From NCBI GenBank assembly GCA_035304285.1, contig DATGQI010000061.1, positions 1 through 25,507 of the forward strand: a DNA stretch of 25,507 nucleotides, given 5' to 3'. The position numbers and the translations under genes were made by a program. The notes under the pieces were generated by a model, which was not told where the DNA came from, ran no database searches, and saw nothing but the letters and a program-made list of their open reading frames with translations. The stretch is from IDS-8 sp035304285 (GTDB lineage Bacteria > Pseudomonadota > Gammaproteobacteria > Steroidobacterales > Woeseiaceae). Numbering within the stretch: position 1 is the stretch's first letter; each line of letters starts with the position of its first letter. Positions 7,282 to 14,609 of this stretch are shown piece by piece.

Positions 7282-8454
7282 ATGATAGATACCGAGTTTA
7301 CTGCTGGCGAGCCGGGTCCCGACGATGCCGCGCTGGACCTCCTGTGCGACCTGATCCGCCGTCGCTCCGTCACCCCGGAGGACGCCGGCTGCCTCGAGCT
7401 TATTGCGGAGCGGCTGAAACCGGCCGGCTTCACCTGCGAATTCATGCCATTCGGAGAGGTAAGCAACCTGTGGGCAAGGCGTGGCACCGTCGGCCCCTTG
7501 CTCTGCTTCGCCGGCCACACCGATGTCGTCCCGCCCGGTCCCATCGAGAACTGGAGTTCCGATCCTTTCGAACCCGACCTGCGCGAGGGCAGGTTGTACG
7601 GCCGCGGCGCGGCGGACATGAAAAGCGGACTGGCCGCCATGGTGACAGCGGCGCTGCAGTTCGTCGCGGCCCATCCCCGACACAGCGGCAGCATTGCCTT
7701 CCTCCTGACCAGCGATGAAGAAGGCCGGGCACGCGAGGGGACGAAGAAAGTCATCGAGGCGCTGTCGGCGCGTAACGAGGCGATCGACTGGTGCGTGCTC
7801 GGCGAGCCATCGAGTCGTGAGCACCTCGGGGATACGGTGCGCATCGGAAGACGCGGATCACTGAGTGCGATAGCGACCGTGCACGGGATCGAAGGCCATG
7901 TCGCGTATCCCGAGCAGGTCGACAATCCGATCCGGCGCTTCGCGCCTGTTCTTAACGAACTGCACGAGACGGTCTGGGACGAAGGCAATGAATTTTTTCC
8001 GCCGACAAGTTTCCAGGTGGTCAGCATCGCGAGCGACGGCGGCGCACCGAACGTCACACCGGGCGAACTGAAAGCCCGCTTCAACTTTCGCTACTCCACC
8101 GTATGGACCAGCGAGACACTCAAAGGAAAGGTGGAGAAGCTCGTCAGCGCGCACGATATTGACTGCACCCTGGACTGGCATCTCTCGGGCGAGCCTTTCC
8201 TCACGGAAGAGGGCCGGCTGACCGAGGCAGTCGTCAAGGCAGTGTATGAAGAGTCGGGGCTACGTCCGGAACTGTCGACGGGCGGAGGCACCTCCGACGG
8301 ACGCTTCATATCACCGGCCGGCGCGGCAGTGGTGGAACTGGGTCCGGTGAACGCATCCATTCACAAGCCGGACGAGAACGTGTCCCTGGAAGACGTCGCC
8401 AGCCTTACCGCGATGTATCGGCGGATAATGGAGTTGCTGCTTCCCCGGAAGTAA
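7282..8454 (+). CDS. dapE: Succinyl-diaminopimelate desuccinylase
   Basis: DapE hydrolyses N-succinyl-LL-diaminopimelate to LL-diaminopimelate and succinate, a dinuclear zinc M20-family step in lysine and peptidoglycan precursor synthesis. The 390 residues contain all expected metal and catalytic residues: His79 and Asp81 (FAGHTDVVPPG), Asp112 (GRGAADMKSG), Glu146 and Glu147 (TSDEEG), Glu175 (LGEPSS) and His361 (NASIHKPDE). It is about 15 residues longer than usual at the N-terminus, so the true start could be slightly downstream, though no better ATG is seen before LLCDLIRRRSVTPEDAGC. It is separated from dapD and the arsC-like gene by the sigma/kinase segment, and its last 50 bp overlap the convergent dsbB. 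Confidence 0.96.
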   Translation: MIDTEFTAGEPGPDDAALDLLCDLIRRRSVTPEDAGCLELIAERLKPAGFTCEFMPFGEVSNLWARRGTVGPLLCFAGHTDVVPPGPIENWSSDPFEPDLREGRLYGRGAADMKSGLAAMVTAALQFVAAHPRHSGSIAFLLTSDEEGRAREGTKKVIEALSARNEAIDWCVLGEPSSREHLGDTVRIGRRGSLSAIATVHGIEGHVAYPEQVDNPIRRFAPVLNELHETVWDEGNEFFPPTSFQVVSIASDGGAPNVTPGELKARFNFRYSTVWTSETLKGKVEKLVSAHDIDCTLDWHLSGEPFLTEEGRLTEAVVKAVYEESGLRPELSTGGGTSDGRFISPAGAAVVELGPVNASIHKPDENVSLEDVASLTAMYRRIMELLLPRK

Positions 8455-8947
8455 CGCGAAGACGGCGCGCGTTGTTCCAGACGCCGAGCACCCCCAGCGC
8501 GGCTATGCAGATCAGCACCCAGGCGGGCATGGACAGGCCCAGAAAGTGCCAGTCCGCGGTGGCGCATTCGCCGGAACCGGTAAAGACGAGCTTGAGCGCT
8601 TCGCTCAAGGGAAAACTGTCCAGGATGTAATCGAGTCCCGGTCCGCAGGCAGGGACTTCATCGGGCGGCAGGCTCTGCAACCACACGTGCCTTCCTGCCA
8701 CCCCCGCTCCAATGGCGGCGATCCCGCCGATCAACCCAGCGAAGACCTTGCTCCCCCGGCCGTGCGGCGCAACGATCGCTGCGAGCAGGAAAACGATGCC
8801 CAACGCGATCACGGCCACGCGCTGGAAGACGCACAGGGGACAGGGCGCCAGCAGCAAGCGGTGTTCTGCGTACAGTGCGTACCCCATCATCGCCGCGCAG
8901 GCGGCGAATCCGGCGAGGTTGATCATGCGGCGACCGGTGATGCTCAT
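8405..8947 (-). CDS. dsbB: Disulfide bond formation protein B
   Basis: DsbB reoxidises periplasmic DsbA and passes the electrons to quinones in the inner membrane. The 180-residue protein has four hydrophobic segments, the CPLC redox pair (Cys36 and Cys39) in the first periplasmic loop, and the second pair Cys101 and Cys128 in the longer second loop, in line with the family. Arg43, next to the first loop, fits the conserved quinone-site arginine. The ATG at 8947 follows AAGGGTAAGGA. It is the last gene of a minus-strand run and overlaps the 3' end of dapE by 50 bp in convergent orientation. No terminator is seen. Confidence 0.95.
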   Translation of the reverse strand: MSITGRRMINLAGFAACAAMMGYALYAEHRLLLAPCPLCVFQRVAVIALGIVFLLAAIVAPHGRGSKVFAGLIGGIAAIGAGVAGRHVWLQSLPPDEVPACGPGLDYILDSFPLSEALKLVFTGSGECATADWHFLGLSMPAWVLICIAALGVLGVWNNARRLRVTSGEAATPLSADTSR

Positions 8948-8964
8948 TCCTTACCCTTAACTCG

Positions 8965-10056
8965 TTAGAAACTGAATTCGACATCGAGCATGACACGGTC
9001 GAAATCCGTAGGCACGCCCTGGAACTCGCCGTACTCTGAAAAGATCAGCATCGCGCCGACGCTTAAATTATCGGTGAGCATGTAAGCGCCCGTTAAAATA
9101 TGTCCACTGGAATCTGTATGGCCACCGGCCAGGTCTGAATCCGTAAAGGTACCGACGAGCGCGTCGGCCTCGGTGTCCCGCCATTCCCACGATAGCTCCC
9201 CGGTCCTCGCTTTTTCAGCCTTGCCGAGCAGCGCACCGAAAGAATAAGCAACGTCAGCGGTCGTGGCGCGCGTGTTGCGAGTCCACTCCGCAAAGATCGT
9301 GAGCGGCCAATCAGCGACGGTGGACTCGTACTGCGCGAAAATCTCGGCAATGTCGTAGTCGTACACGTACCGGCCTTCCATGTCGACGCTATTGCCCTTC
9401 GCATCGTCGCCGTAGAGCGGGCTGTTATTGGCAGTATCGGTGAAATCGAACCAGCCGACTCCAGTACTGAGTGTCGATCCTGCAACGTCGAACCTGACGC
9501 CGGCCTGCGCAGCATAAAGCCGCGACTTGACGCCGTCGGCACGGTAGTCGAGGAGGAAGCCTCCCGCACGTCCGAAAAAAGGACCGGATTCAAACTTCCC
9601 GGCTATGCCCTGGGGATTGAAGTCGCCGTCCCACATCAACGATGTATCGCCGGCAAGAAAGAACGGATTCTCCATCTCGCCCGCCACGAGTTCCAGCTCC
9701 TCCGTGGCGGACCACTTCAGGAATGCGCGATCTATGCGGATATTGGACACGGAGACGCTTTCGCCGAAATCCAGGTTCGTCGATACCGGATCGCCATCGC
9801 CGGTTGCGAGGCGCAGGCCGAACTCGAGGTTGTCGGTAAGCTCGGCGTCAAAACCCAGCCGTCCACGGTACCTCTCCCTGTCACGGTCTTCTCCGGGTTC
9901 CTCACGGATCGCTTCGTGCCGCAATCGAAAGTCGCCCTCGAACGTGAGGCGCTCCGACCAGGCGTCACCGGCATCCCCGGCCGGTTCCGCCGCCAGCGGC
10001 GCCGCGAGCCACAGGCTCGCGGCCACGAGCGCCAGCGTACGCCAACCGGCTGTCAT
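8965..10056 (-). CDS. Putative outer-membrane porin (Porin_5-like beta-barrel)
   Basis: This is a 363-residue secreted protein with a clear signal peptide (MTAGWRTLALVAASLWLAAP, then LAAEPAG, with cleavage probably after Ala23-Ala24). After it come alternating hydrophobic/aromatic strands such as RLTFEGDFRLRHEAIREE, LEFGLRLATGDG and LSVGAMLIFSEYGEF, and it ends in Phe (DVEFSF), the usual outer-membrane barrel signature. The opening FEGDFRLRHE resembles the 'putative porin' family PF16930. I placed the start at 10056 because the longer frame to 10143 adds a basic leader that would spoil the signal peptide. It lies 31 bp after tsaB. The substrate cannot be read from sequence. Confidence 0.8.
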   Translation of the reverse strand: MTAGWRTLALVAASLWLAAPLAAEPAGDAGDAWSERLTFEGDFRLRHEAIREEPGEDRDRERYRGRLGFDAELTDNLEFGLRLATGDGDPVSTNLDFGESVSVSNIRIDRAFLKWSATEELELVAGEMENPFFLAGDTSLMWDGDFNPQGIAGKFESGPFFGRAGGFLLDYRADGVKSRLYAAQAGVRFDVAGSTLSTGVGWFDFTDTANNSPLYGDDAKGNSVDMEGRYVYDYDIAEIFAQYESTVADWPLTIFAEWTRNTRATTADVAYSFGALLGKAEKARTGELSWEWRDTEADALVGTFTDSDLAGGHTDSSGHILTGAYMLTDNLSVGAMLIFSEYGEFQGVPTDFDRVMLDVEFSF

Positions 10057-10087
10057 CGCGTGACAGTGACGCCTGGAGTGCGGACCG

Positions 10088-10768
10088 TCATCGCGCCTCG
10101 TCCGGGGATGACGCCACTTTGGCCCGCACGTAGTCCGGTACAAGATCCGCGGCTGCCGTTATGGCGCCTTCGCGAAGCAGCGCAGCACCGGAACCCAACA
10201 GGAAGGATGCCCGCGGGAACTGCACGTCCACGACTTGTGAGATGCGATCTGCATTCAGGTGCAGGAGCTCGGGATAGCGATGCCAGCCCGCCCCCGCGAC
10301 GCCTGTCGTCTCAAGCGACTCGATCCGCGCCACCGGCTGCAACACCGTTTCACCGCACGCGCGCGGCAAATCACCCTCGCCTCTTGCGAAACCCTGCAGG
10401 TACACCTCGTTCATATGCGCATCCTGTGCCACCAGTATTTTTTCCTCGTCCGATCGCTGGAATGCTTCCGCCGCCACTGCCGCCAGCGAAGACACTGGCA
10501 CGATGCCCAGGCCCGAGCCGTAGGCAAGCCCTTGCGCAACGGACGCTGCAATGCGCATGCCGATGAACGAACCGGGACCATTACCGAGCACGATGGCGTC
10601 GAGCGCCGAAAGCTCGGCCCTTCCTTCCTCGAGGACCTCACGGATCATCGGAATGAGCCGCCGCGTGTGCGCTTTCGCCTCGACAACGTGCCGCTCGCAG
10701 ACGGCGCCGCGAAAGGCGAGCGCAACGGAACACGCATTGGTGGAAGTCTCCAGCGCAAGCAGGTTCAT
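10088..10768 (-). CDS. tsaB: tRNA threonylcarbamoyladenosine biosynthesis protein TsaB
   Basis: TsaB is the non-catalytic Kae1-like partner that scaffolds TsaD and TsaE in making t6A at position 37 of ANN-decoding tRNAs, in the cytoplasm. The 226 residues begin with the ASKHA-fold strand LLALETSTNACSVAL and contain GNGPGSFIGMRIAAS, where most homologues read GPGSFTGLRIG. The ATG overlaps the yoaA stop in an ATGA junction. The yoaA-tsaB pair is also found in E. coli, which supports both calls. Length matches the family (about 220-235). Confidence 0.94.
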   Translation of the reverse strand: MNLLALETSTNACSVALAFRGAVCERHVVEAKAHTRRLIPMIREVLEEGRAELSALDAIVLGNGPGSFIGMRIAASVAQGLAYGSGLGIVPVSSLAAVAAEAFQRSDEEKILVAQDAHMNEVYLQGFARGEGDLPRACGETVLQPVARIESLETTGVAGAGWHRYPELLHLNADRISQVVDVQFPRASFLLGSGAALLREGAITAAADLVPDYVRAKVASSPDEAR

Positions 10769-12708
10769 CCGGCCTGCCGCGTCACGGTCGCGGTGTCCGC
10801 ATCAGCGTGCGATAGCAGGAATTTCCGCACTTCGTCCAGCGATGTCGTGCTGGTCATCGGCTCCAGGCTCTTTAAAAACGTGCTGCCGTAGCTCCTGGAC
10901 CGGACACGTGGGTCGCAAAGGACCACGACGCCGAAGTCGGTGTGGTCGCGGAGCAGGCGTCCCGCCCCCTGCTTCAGGGTCAGCGCGGCCTGCGGTAGCT
11001 GGTGCTCGGCGAAGCCGTTTCCGCCCTGTCGGCGGATGAATTCGAGACGCGCCATCATCAGCGGATCCGAGGGGGAAGCAAACGGTAGCTTGTCGATCGC
11101 GACGACCGACAATGCCGCGCCTCGCACGTCGACCCCTTCCCAGAACGTCCCGGTCCCGAGCAGCACTGCATTGCCGTGCTGGCGAAACCGCCGCAACAGG
11201 TCTTCACGTGGTGCGTCTCCCTGCACCAGCAAGGGTCGGCCACAAAGCTTCCTGCGATGCGCCCTGAACCACTTGCGTGCCAGGTTCAGAGCGCGGTGAC
11301 TCGTAAACAGACAGAACATCCCTCCCGGAGTCATCTCGAGAAGAGGAACCACGCTTTTCATGGCCGCTTGAGTGTGCGCGTCGTCGGACGGAGCGGGGAG
11401 GTCCGGCGGCAGGTACACCAGCCCGCGTTGTTCCAGCGCATAAGGACTCGGGAACGTCAGGCATCTCGCATCGCCAAGTCCGAGCCGGTCGACGAAATGG
11501 CTGAAGTCATCGCCGATCGCCAGGGTGGCCGACGTGAAAACCCAGGCCTGGGGTGTCGCGGTGATCATCGAACGGAGTGTCCCCGAGACATCGAGCGGTG
11601 TCAGGTAAAGCCGGATGCTCTTCGGGTTGACGTCGAGCCAGCGGAGCCCGTCCCAGCTGTCGTCTACGGCCAACTGGATCAATCGCTCCCGCGCACCAGT
11701 CAGCCGTTCGTACAGCTTTTCGACCTCTGCCGAGGAATCGGTTAGTCCACCAATTACTTCCTCGAGGGACCTCAAGGCTGTATCGAGGTCGCGCATCGGC
11801 TTGTCCAACTGCTCGATCACGGCTGAAAGCTGGTACCGCCCTTCCTGCCGCGGCGCCTCTGCACGCAGCGCGCGCACTGAGGTGTGCACTTTGTCGAGTC
11901 GCCTCGTCAGTTCCGCCTGTCTTGCCGAGACCGTTGCGGCTCGCAACTCGTCGACGAGGCGGTCGAGTTCCCGGCTGCCAAGGCTCAAGCCGAAGAATTG
12001 CGCCGCCAGGTCCGGAATCTGGTGAGCCTCGTCCAGGATGATCGCATCGGCACCCGGCAGGAATTCGATGAAGCCATTCTCCTTCAGGGCGAGGTCGGCC
12101 AGCAGCAGGTGGTGGTTTACCACCACGAGATCGGCCTCCTGCGCCGCACGCCGCGCTTTGACGACGTGGCAGTCGCGCCAGAACGGGCATTCCTTTCCCA
12201 GGCAGTTGTCCGCCGTTGAGGTTACGAGCGGCCACAGCTGCGAATCCTCCGGCACCTCCGTCAATTCCGCCCGGTCGCCGCTCGTCGTCGCGTGCCGCCA
12301 CCGGCGCACCGCATCGAGGTCATTGGCCGCCGAGGCTTCGCTCGCTCCAGGTGCGACTGATTCCAGCCGATACAGGCACAGGTAATTGGCGCGGCCCTTG
12401 AGTAACGCGGTGGTGACAGGACGCCCGAGCACCTTGCCGACCAGCGGCAGGTCGCGGTGGTAAAGCTGGTCCTGCAGGGTCTTGGTGCCGGTCGAAATGA
12501 TCGTCTTGCGGCCGCTTGCGAGCGCCGGGATGAGATAGGCGAATGTCTTGCCGGTACCCGTGCCCGCTTCTATGACGAGCTTTCCATGTTCCTCGAGCGT
12601 CTCGGCGACGGCCTCGGCCATGAGGCCCTGGCCCGGGCGCGGCTGGAACCCCGGGAGATGAACTCGGAGTGGGCTTTCCTGGCCAAAGAAATCAGTGAGG
12701 TTCTGCAC
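10765..12708 (-). CDS. yoaA: ATP-dependent DNA helicase, DinG/YoaA type with Fe-S cluster
   Basis: This is a 647-residue superfamily 2 helicase of the XPD/DinG group. Walker A is AGTGTGKT (48-55), the Walker B box is DEAH (226-229), and four cysteines, Cys111, Cys169, Cys174 and Cys180 (YLCLY and CLGKECPFWRDC), match the Fe-S cluster ligands of YoaA/DinG. The C-terminal helicase motifs include GTGTFWEGVDVRG and QGAGRLLRD. The length and neighbouring tsaB favour YoaA over DinG (over 700 residues). YoaA in E. coli acts with HolC in repair of stalled replication. The start is GTG at 12708; no ATG precedes the conserved NLTDFFG. The 102-bp gap upstream to fleQ contains no gene or clear terminator. 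Confidence 0.92.
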   Translation of the reverse strand: MQNLTDFFGQESPLRVHLPGFQPRPGQGLMAEAVAETLEEHGKLVIEAGTGTGKTFAYLIPALASGRKTIISTGTKTLQDQLYHRDLPLVGKVLGRPVTTALLKGRANYLCLYRLESVAPGASEASAANDLDAVRRWRHATTSGDRAELTEVPEDSQLWPLVTSTADNCLGKECPFWRDCHVVKARRAAQEADLVVVNHHLLLADLALKENGFIEFLPGADAIILDEAHQIPDLAAQFFGLSLGSRELDRLVDELRAATVSARQAELTRRLDKVHTSVRALRAEAPRQEGRYQLSAVIEQLDKPMRDLDTALRSLEEVIGGLTDSSAEVEKLYERLTGARERLIQLAVDDSWDGLRWLDVNPKSIRLYLTPLDVSGTLRSMITATPQAWVFTSATLAIGDDFSHFVDRLGLGDARCLTFPSPYALEQRGLVYLPPDLPAPSDDAHTQAAMKSVVPLLEMTPGGMFCLFTSHRALNLARKWFRAHRRKLCGRPLLVQGDAPREDLLRRFRQHGNAVLLGTGTFWEGVDVRGAALSVVAIDKLPFASPSDPLMMARLEFIRRQGGNGFAEHQLPQAALTLKQGAGRLLRDHTDFGVVVLCDPRVRSRSYGSTFLKSLEPMTSTTSLDEVRKFLLSHADADTATVTRQAG

Positions 12709-12810
12709 GACCGCGCAATGATACAGGGCCCACGGCTGCTTGTGACTCCGTCGTTAGGCGCTTTTTCCTCGACTTTTCCGCCGTGCTGATTTGCTTCCTG
12801 GCCGTTCGTT

Positions 12811-13947
12811 TCAGCCGTTGCTGCGCAGCTTGTGCCGGTTGATCTTTTCGACCAGGGTCGTACGGCGTACCCCCAGTTCATCTGCCGCCTGCTGGACCAC
12901 GCCATCTGCCCGTTCCAGCGCCGAGCGGATCATTTCCCGTTCCAGTTCGGCAAGATATTCTTTCAGGTCCAGGCCGCCGGCGGGGAGCGTGGCCGTCAGC
13001 GCCTCGCCCGCCGGTAGTTCCTGTTCATTCGTTGCCAGCGGGCGTGCGGCCGGGCGCAGTGGCCAGGGCAGCGTATCCTGGTCGACGCGCCCATCCGGCC
13101 GGAGGACGGCGAGCCGTTCGATGAGGTTCGCCAGTTCACGGGCGTTTCCGGGCCATGAGTAGTTCTCGAGGGCCGACATCGCCTCGGGAGTGATGGAAAG
13201 CTCCACTCCGTAACGCCGGTAGACCCGCTCCGTCATCTCACGCACAAGGGGCGCTATATCTTCGGGGCGCTCGCGCAAAGGCGGAATCTCGATCGGGAAT
13301 ACGCTCAACCGGTAGTAGAGATCTTCGCGAAAGCTGCCGTTCGCCACATGCTCCGGAAGGTCCCTGTGGGTGGCGGCAACGACCCTGACATCCACCGGGA
13401 TACTGACGGTCCCGCCAACACGCTCGATCATCCGTTCCTGCAAAACGCGTAGCAGCTTCACCTGCATCGGCATCGGCATGTCGCCGATCTCGTCCAAAAA
13501 AATCGTTCCGCCCATTGCGAGTTCGAAACGCCCTATCCGACGGTTGACTGCGCCGGTAAATGCGCCGCGCTCGTGACCGAAAAGCTCACTTTCCAGCAGG
13601 TGCTCGGGTATGGCGCCGCAGTTGATCGCGACGAAGGCGCCCTTTCGGCCTGAAAGCCTGTGAATCTGCCGCACCACGACTTCCTTGCCGGTTCCGGATT
13701 CCCCGGTGATCAGGACGGTCGCCTGCGAGGGCGCCACGCGCTCGATCAGCGTCCGCACCGACTGCATGGCGCTGCTCTCGCCTATGATCGCTTCACCACC
13801 GGACTGAGCGGCGCTGCCCCGGCCGTCATCGCGCCGTCGCGGACTGTGCGATGCCCATATTTCCTCGAGAACGTCGCCGAGATCGTCGAACTGTACGGGA
13901 GACCGGAGAGTGTAAAAGCGGGCCCACGGGAACTCTTTCCTAAGCAT
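12811..13947 (-). CDS. fleQ: FleQ-like sigma-54 activator, AAA+ and DNA-binding part (split gene)
   Basis: This 378-residue frame is the core of a FleQ/FlrA flagellar master regulator. It has Walker A GESGTGKE (82-89), the sigma-54-contact loop GAFTGA (128-133), Walker B IFLDE (149-153), and a C-terminal Fis-type helix-turn-helix (AADELGVRRTTLVEKINRHKL). Its first 35 residues look like the end of the FleQ N-terminal domain, the rest of which is in an overlapping frame upstream. The two frames overlap by 8 bp (ATGCTTAG, 13947-13940), so a single-base deletion would restore one protein of about 466 residues, near FleQ length. The LFRS c-di-GMP motif of Pseudomonas FleQ aligns with GGEA here. 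Either a reinitiating two-piece FleQ or a frameshifted gene. Confidence 0.85.
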   Translation of the reverse strand: MLRKEFPWARFYTLRSPVQFDDLGDVLEEIWASHSPRRRDDGRGSAAQSGGEAIIGESSAMQSVRTLIERVAPSQATVLITGESGTGKEVVVRQIHRLSGRKGAFVAINCGAIPEHLLESELFGHERGAFTGAVNRRIGRFELAMGGTIFLDEIGDMPMPMQVKLLRVLQERMIERVGGTVSIPVDVRVVAATHRDLPEHVANGSFREDLYYRLSVFPIEIPPLRERPEDIAPLVREMTERVYRRYGVELSITPEAMSALENYSWPGNARELANLIERLAVLRPDGRVDQDTLPWPLRPAARPLATNEQELPAGEALTATLPAGGLDLKEYLAELEREMIRSALERADGVVQQAADELGVRRTTLVEKINRHKLRSNG

Positions 13948-14209
13948 GACGCTCCGCGTGATTCACCAGAACGATCGGCACGTTCGGGTCGTGCTCGCCG
14001 ACGTCGGCAATGAGGCGGCGCAGCCGGTCGCCGTCGAGGTCGTCGCTCAGGAAAACGGCCGCAAGTCGGCTGTCGCCGATGCGGGAACGCCAGTTCTCAG
14101 GCAGGGCAACCCTGACCTGTGGCACATCCATGAATTCGATCAGTTCCTTGAGATTCTCGGCGCGATCAACCGTATCGTCGACGATCATGAACAAGAGCGA
14201 ACTCGTCAT
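13940..14209 (-). CDS. fleQ: FleQ-like N-terminal receiver-like domain (split gene, upstream piece)
   Basis: This is an 89-residue frame from ATG 14209, preceded by AGGACACACG (ribosome-binding site with about 7-base spacing). The product (start MTSSLLFMIVDD, then LKELIEFMDV, AAVFLSDDL and PIVLVNHAERHA) has the alternating strand/helix pattern of the FleQ N-terminal atypical receiver domain and stops at TAG, 13942-13940. The frame extends upstream to 14452, but that part is arginine-rich and unlike a protein domain. Translation of the downstream AAA+ piece could follow by stop/start overlap. FleN in the same window normally represses FleQ. Confidence 0.78.
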   Translation of the reverse strand: MTSSLLFMIVDDTVDRAENLKELIEFMDVPQVRVALPENWRSRIGDSRLAAVFLSDDLDGDRLRRLIADVGEHDPNVPIVLVNHAERHA

Positions 14210-14364
14210 CGTGTGTCCTGCCGGAGTTCGCCTTCGCTCACGGGCGCATCTGCCGCATGCGCCGGCGCGGCGCTCTTTCGTAGCTTGAGCCTCGAGGCCA
14301 ACTCCTTTCCCCCACTCCGGGCGGATCGTGTTGACGTCCCCGAAGATCGTTTTGTGTTTTATGT

Positions 14365-14403
14365 GTCCATTGTCACGTTTTCCGCAGCGCAACTGACATG
14401 GAC
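14365..14403. promoter_or_regulatory. Imperfect inverted repeat in the fleQ/diguanylate-cyclase intergenic region
   Basis: GTCCATTGTCA (14365-14375) pairs with TGACATGGAC (14394-14403) except for one bulged T, over an 18-nt loop. It lies about 160 bp upstream of fleQ in the 400-bp divergent region (14210-14609). TGTCA/TGACA half-sites recall activator binding sites, but I cannot assign one. Apart from the FliA promoter at 14528-14554, I see no gene in this gap. Confidence 0.35.
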
Positions 14404-14527
14404 CAAACGAAGCAGCGTCGCGAGTATCCGACAACAATATAGGAAATTCCAACCGGAAGTTTCACATTATGTGGCACTGGTTCACAGTTTTCGTTCCCGG
14501 CGCCCGTCCTCGCAAAAGGCTGGTGGC

Positions 14528-14554
14528 TAAAGGGATTTTTTGCGCTGCCGATAT
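14528..14554 (+). promoter_or_regulatory. FliA (sigma-28) promoter for the diguanylate cyclase gene
   Basis: TAAA (14528-14531), exactly 15 bases, then GCCGATAT (14547-14554). This matches the sigma-28 consensus TAAA-N15-GCCGATAA at 11 of 12 defined bases. It lies 55 bp before the chosen GTG start (14610), and transcription should begin near 14562. The cognate sigma gene fliA is in this window. Confidence 0.82.
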
Positions 14555-14609
14555 GAAAGGGAAGGGGAGATGGAGGTGTGAAAAAAGTGGATCACAGCGG
14601 GGAGGCAGA

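Noticed and set aside
10057..10143. Longer porin start at 10143
   Set aside because: It would overlap tsaB and put a basic 29-residue leader before a proper signal peptide.
12709..12810. Terminator between fleQ and yoaA
   Set aside because: Runs of A on the coding strand exist, but no GC-rich stem followed by a T-tract was found.
13935..13950. Programmed +1 frameshift at the FleQ junction
   Set aside because: No recognisable slippery codon or stimulatory signal like that of prfB; stop/start coupling or a simple indel explains it better.
14472..14486. TGGCAC resembling a sigma-54 -24 box
   Set aside because: The -12 TTGC element is absent at the required distance (CACA is found).
14469..14609. 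Earlier starts (ATG 14469 or 14553) for the diguanylate cyclase
   Set aside because: They lie before or inside the FliA promoter and the extra residues look non-coding, while GTG 14610 has a strong ribosome-binding site.
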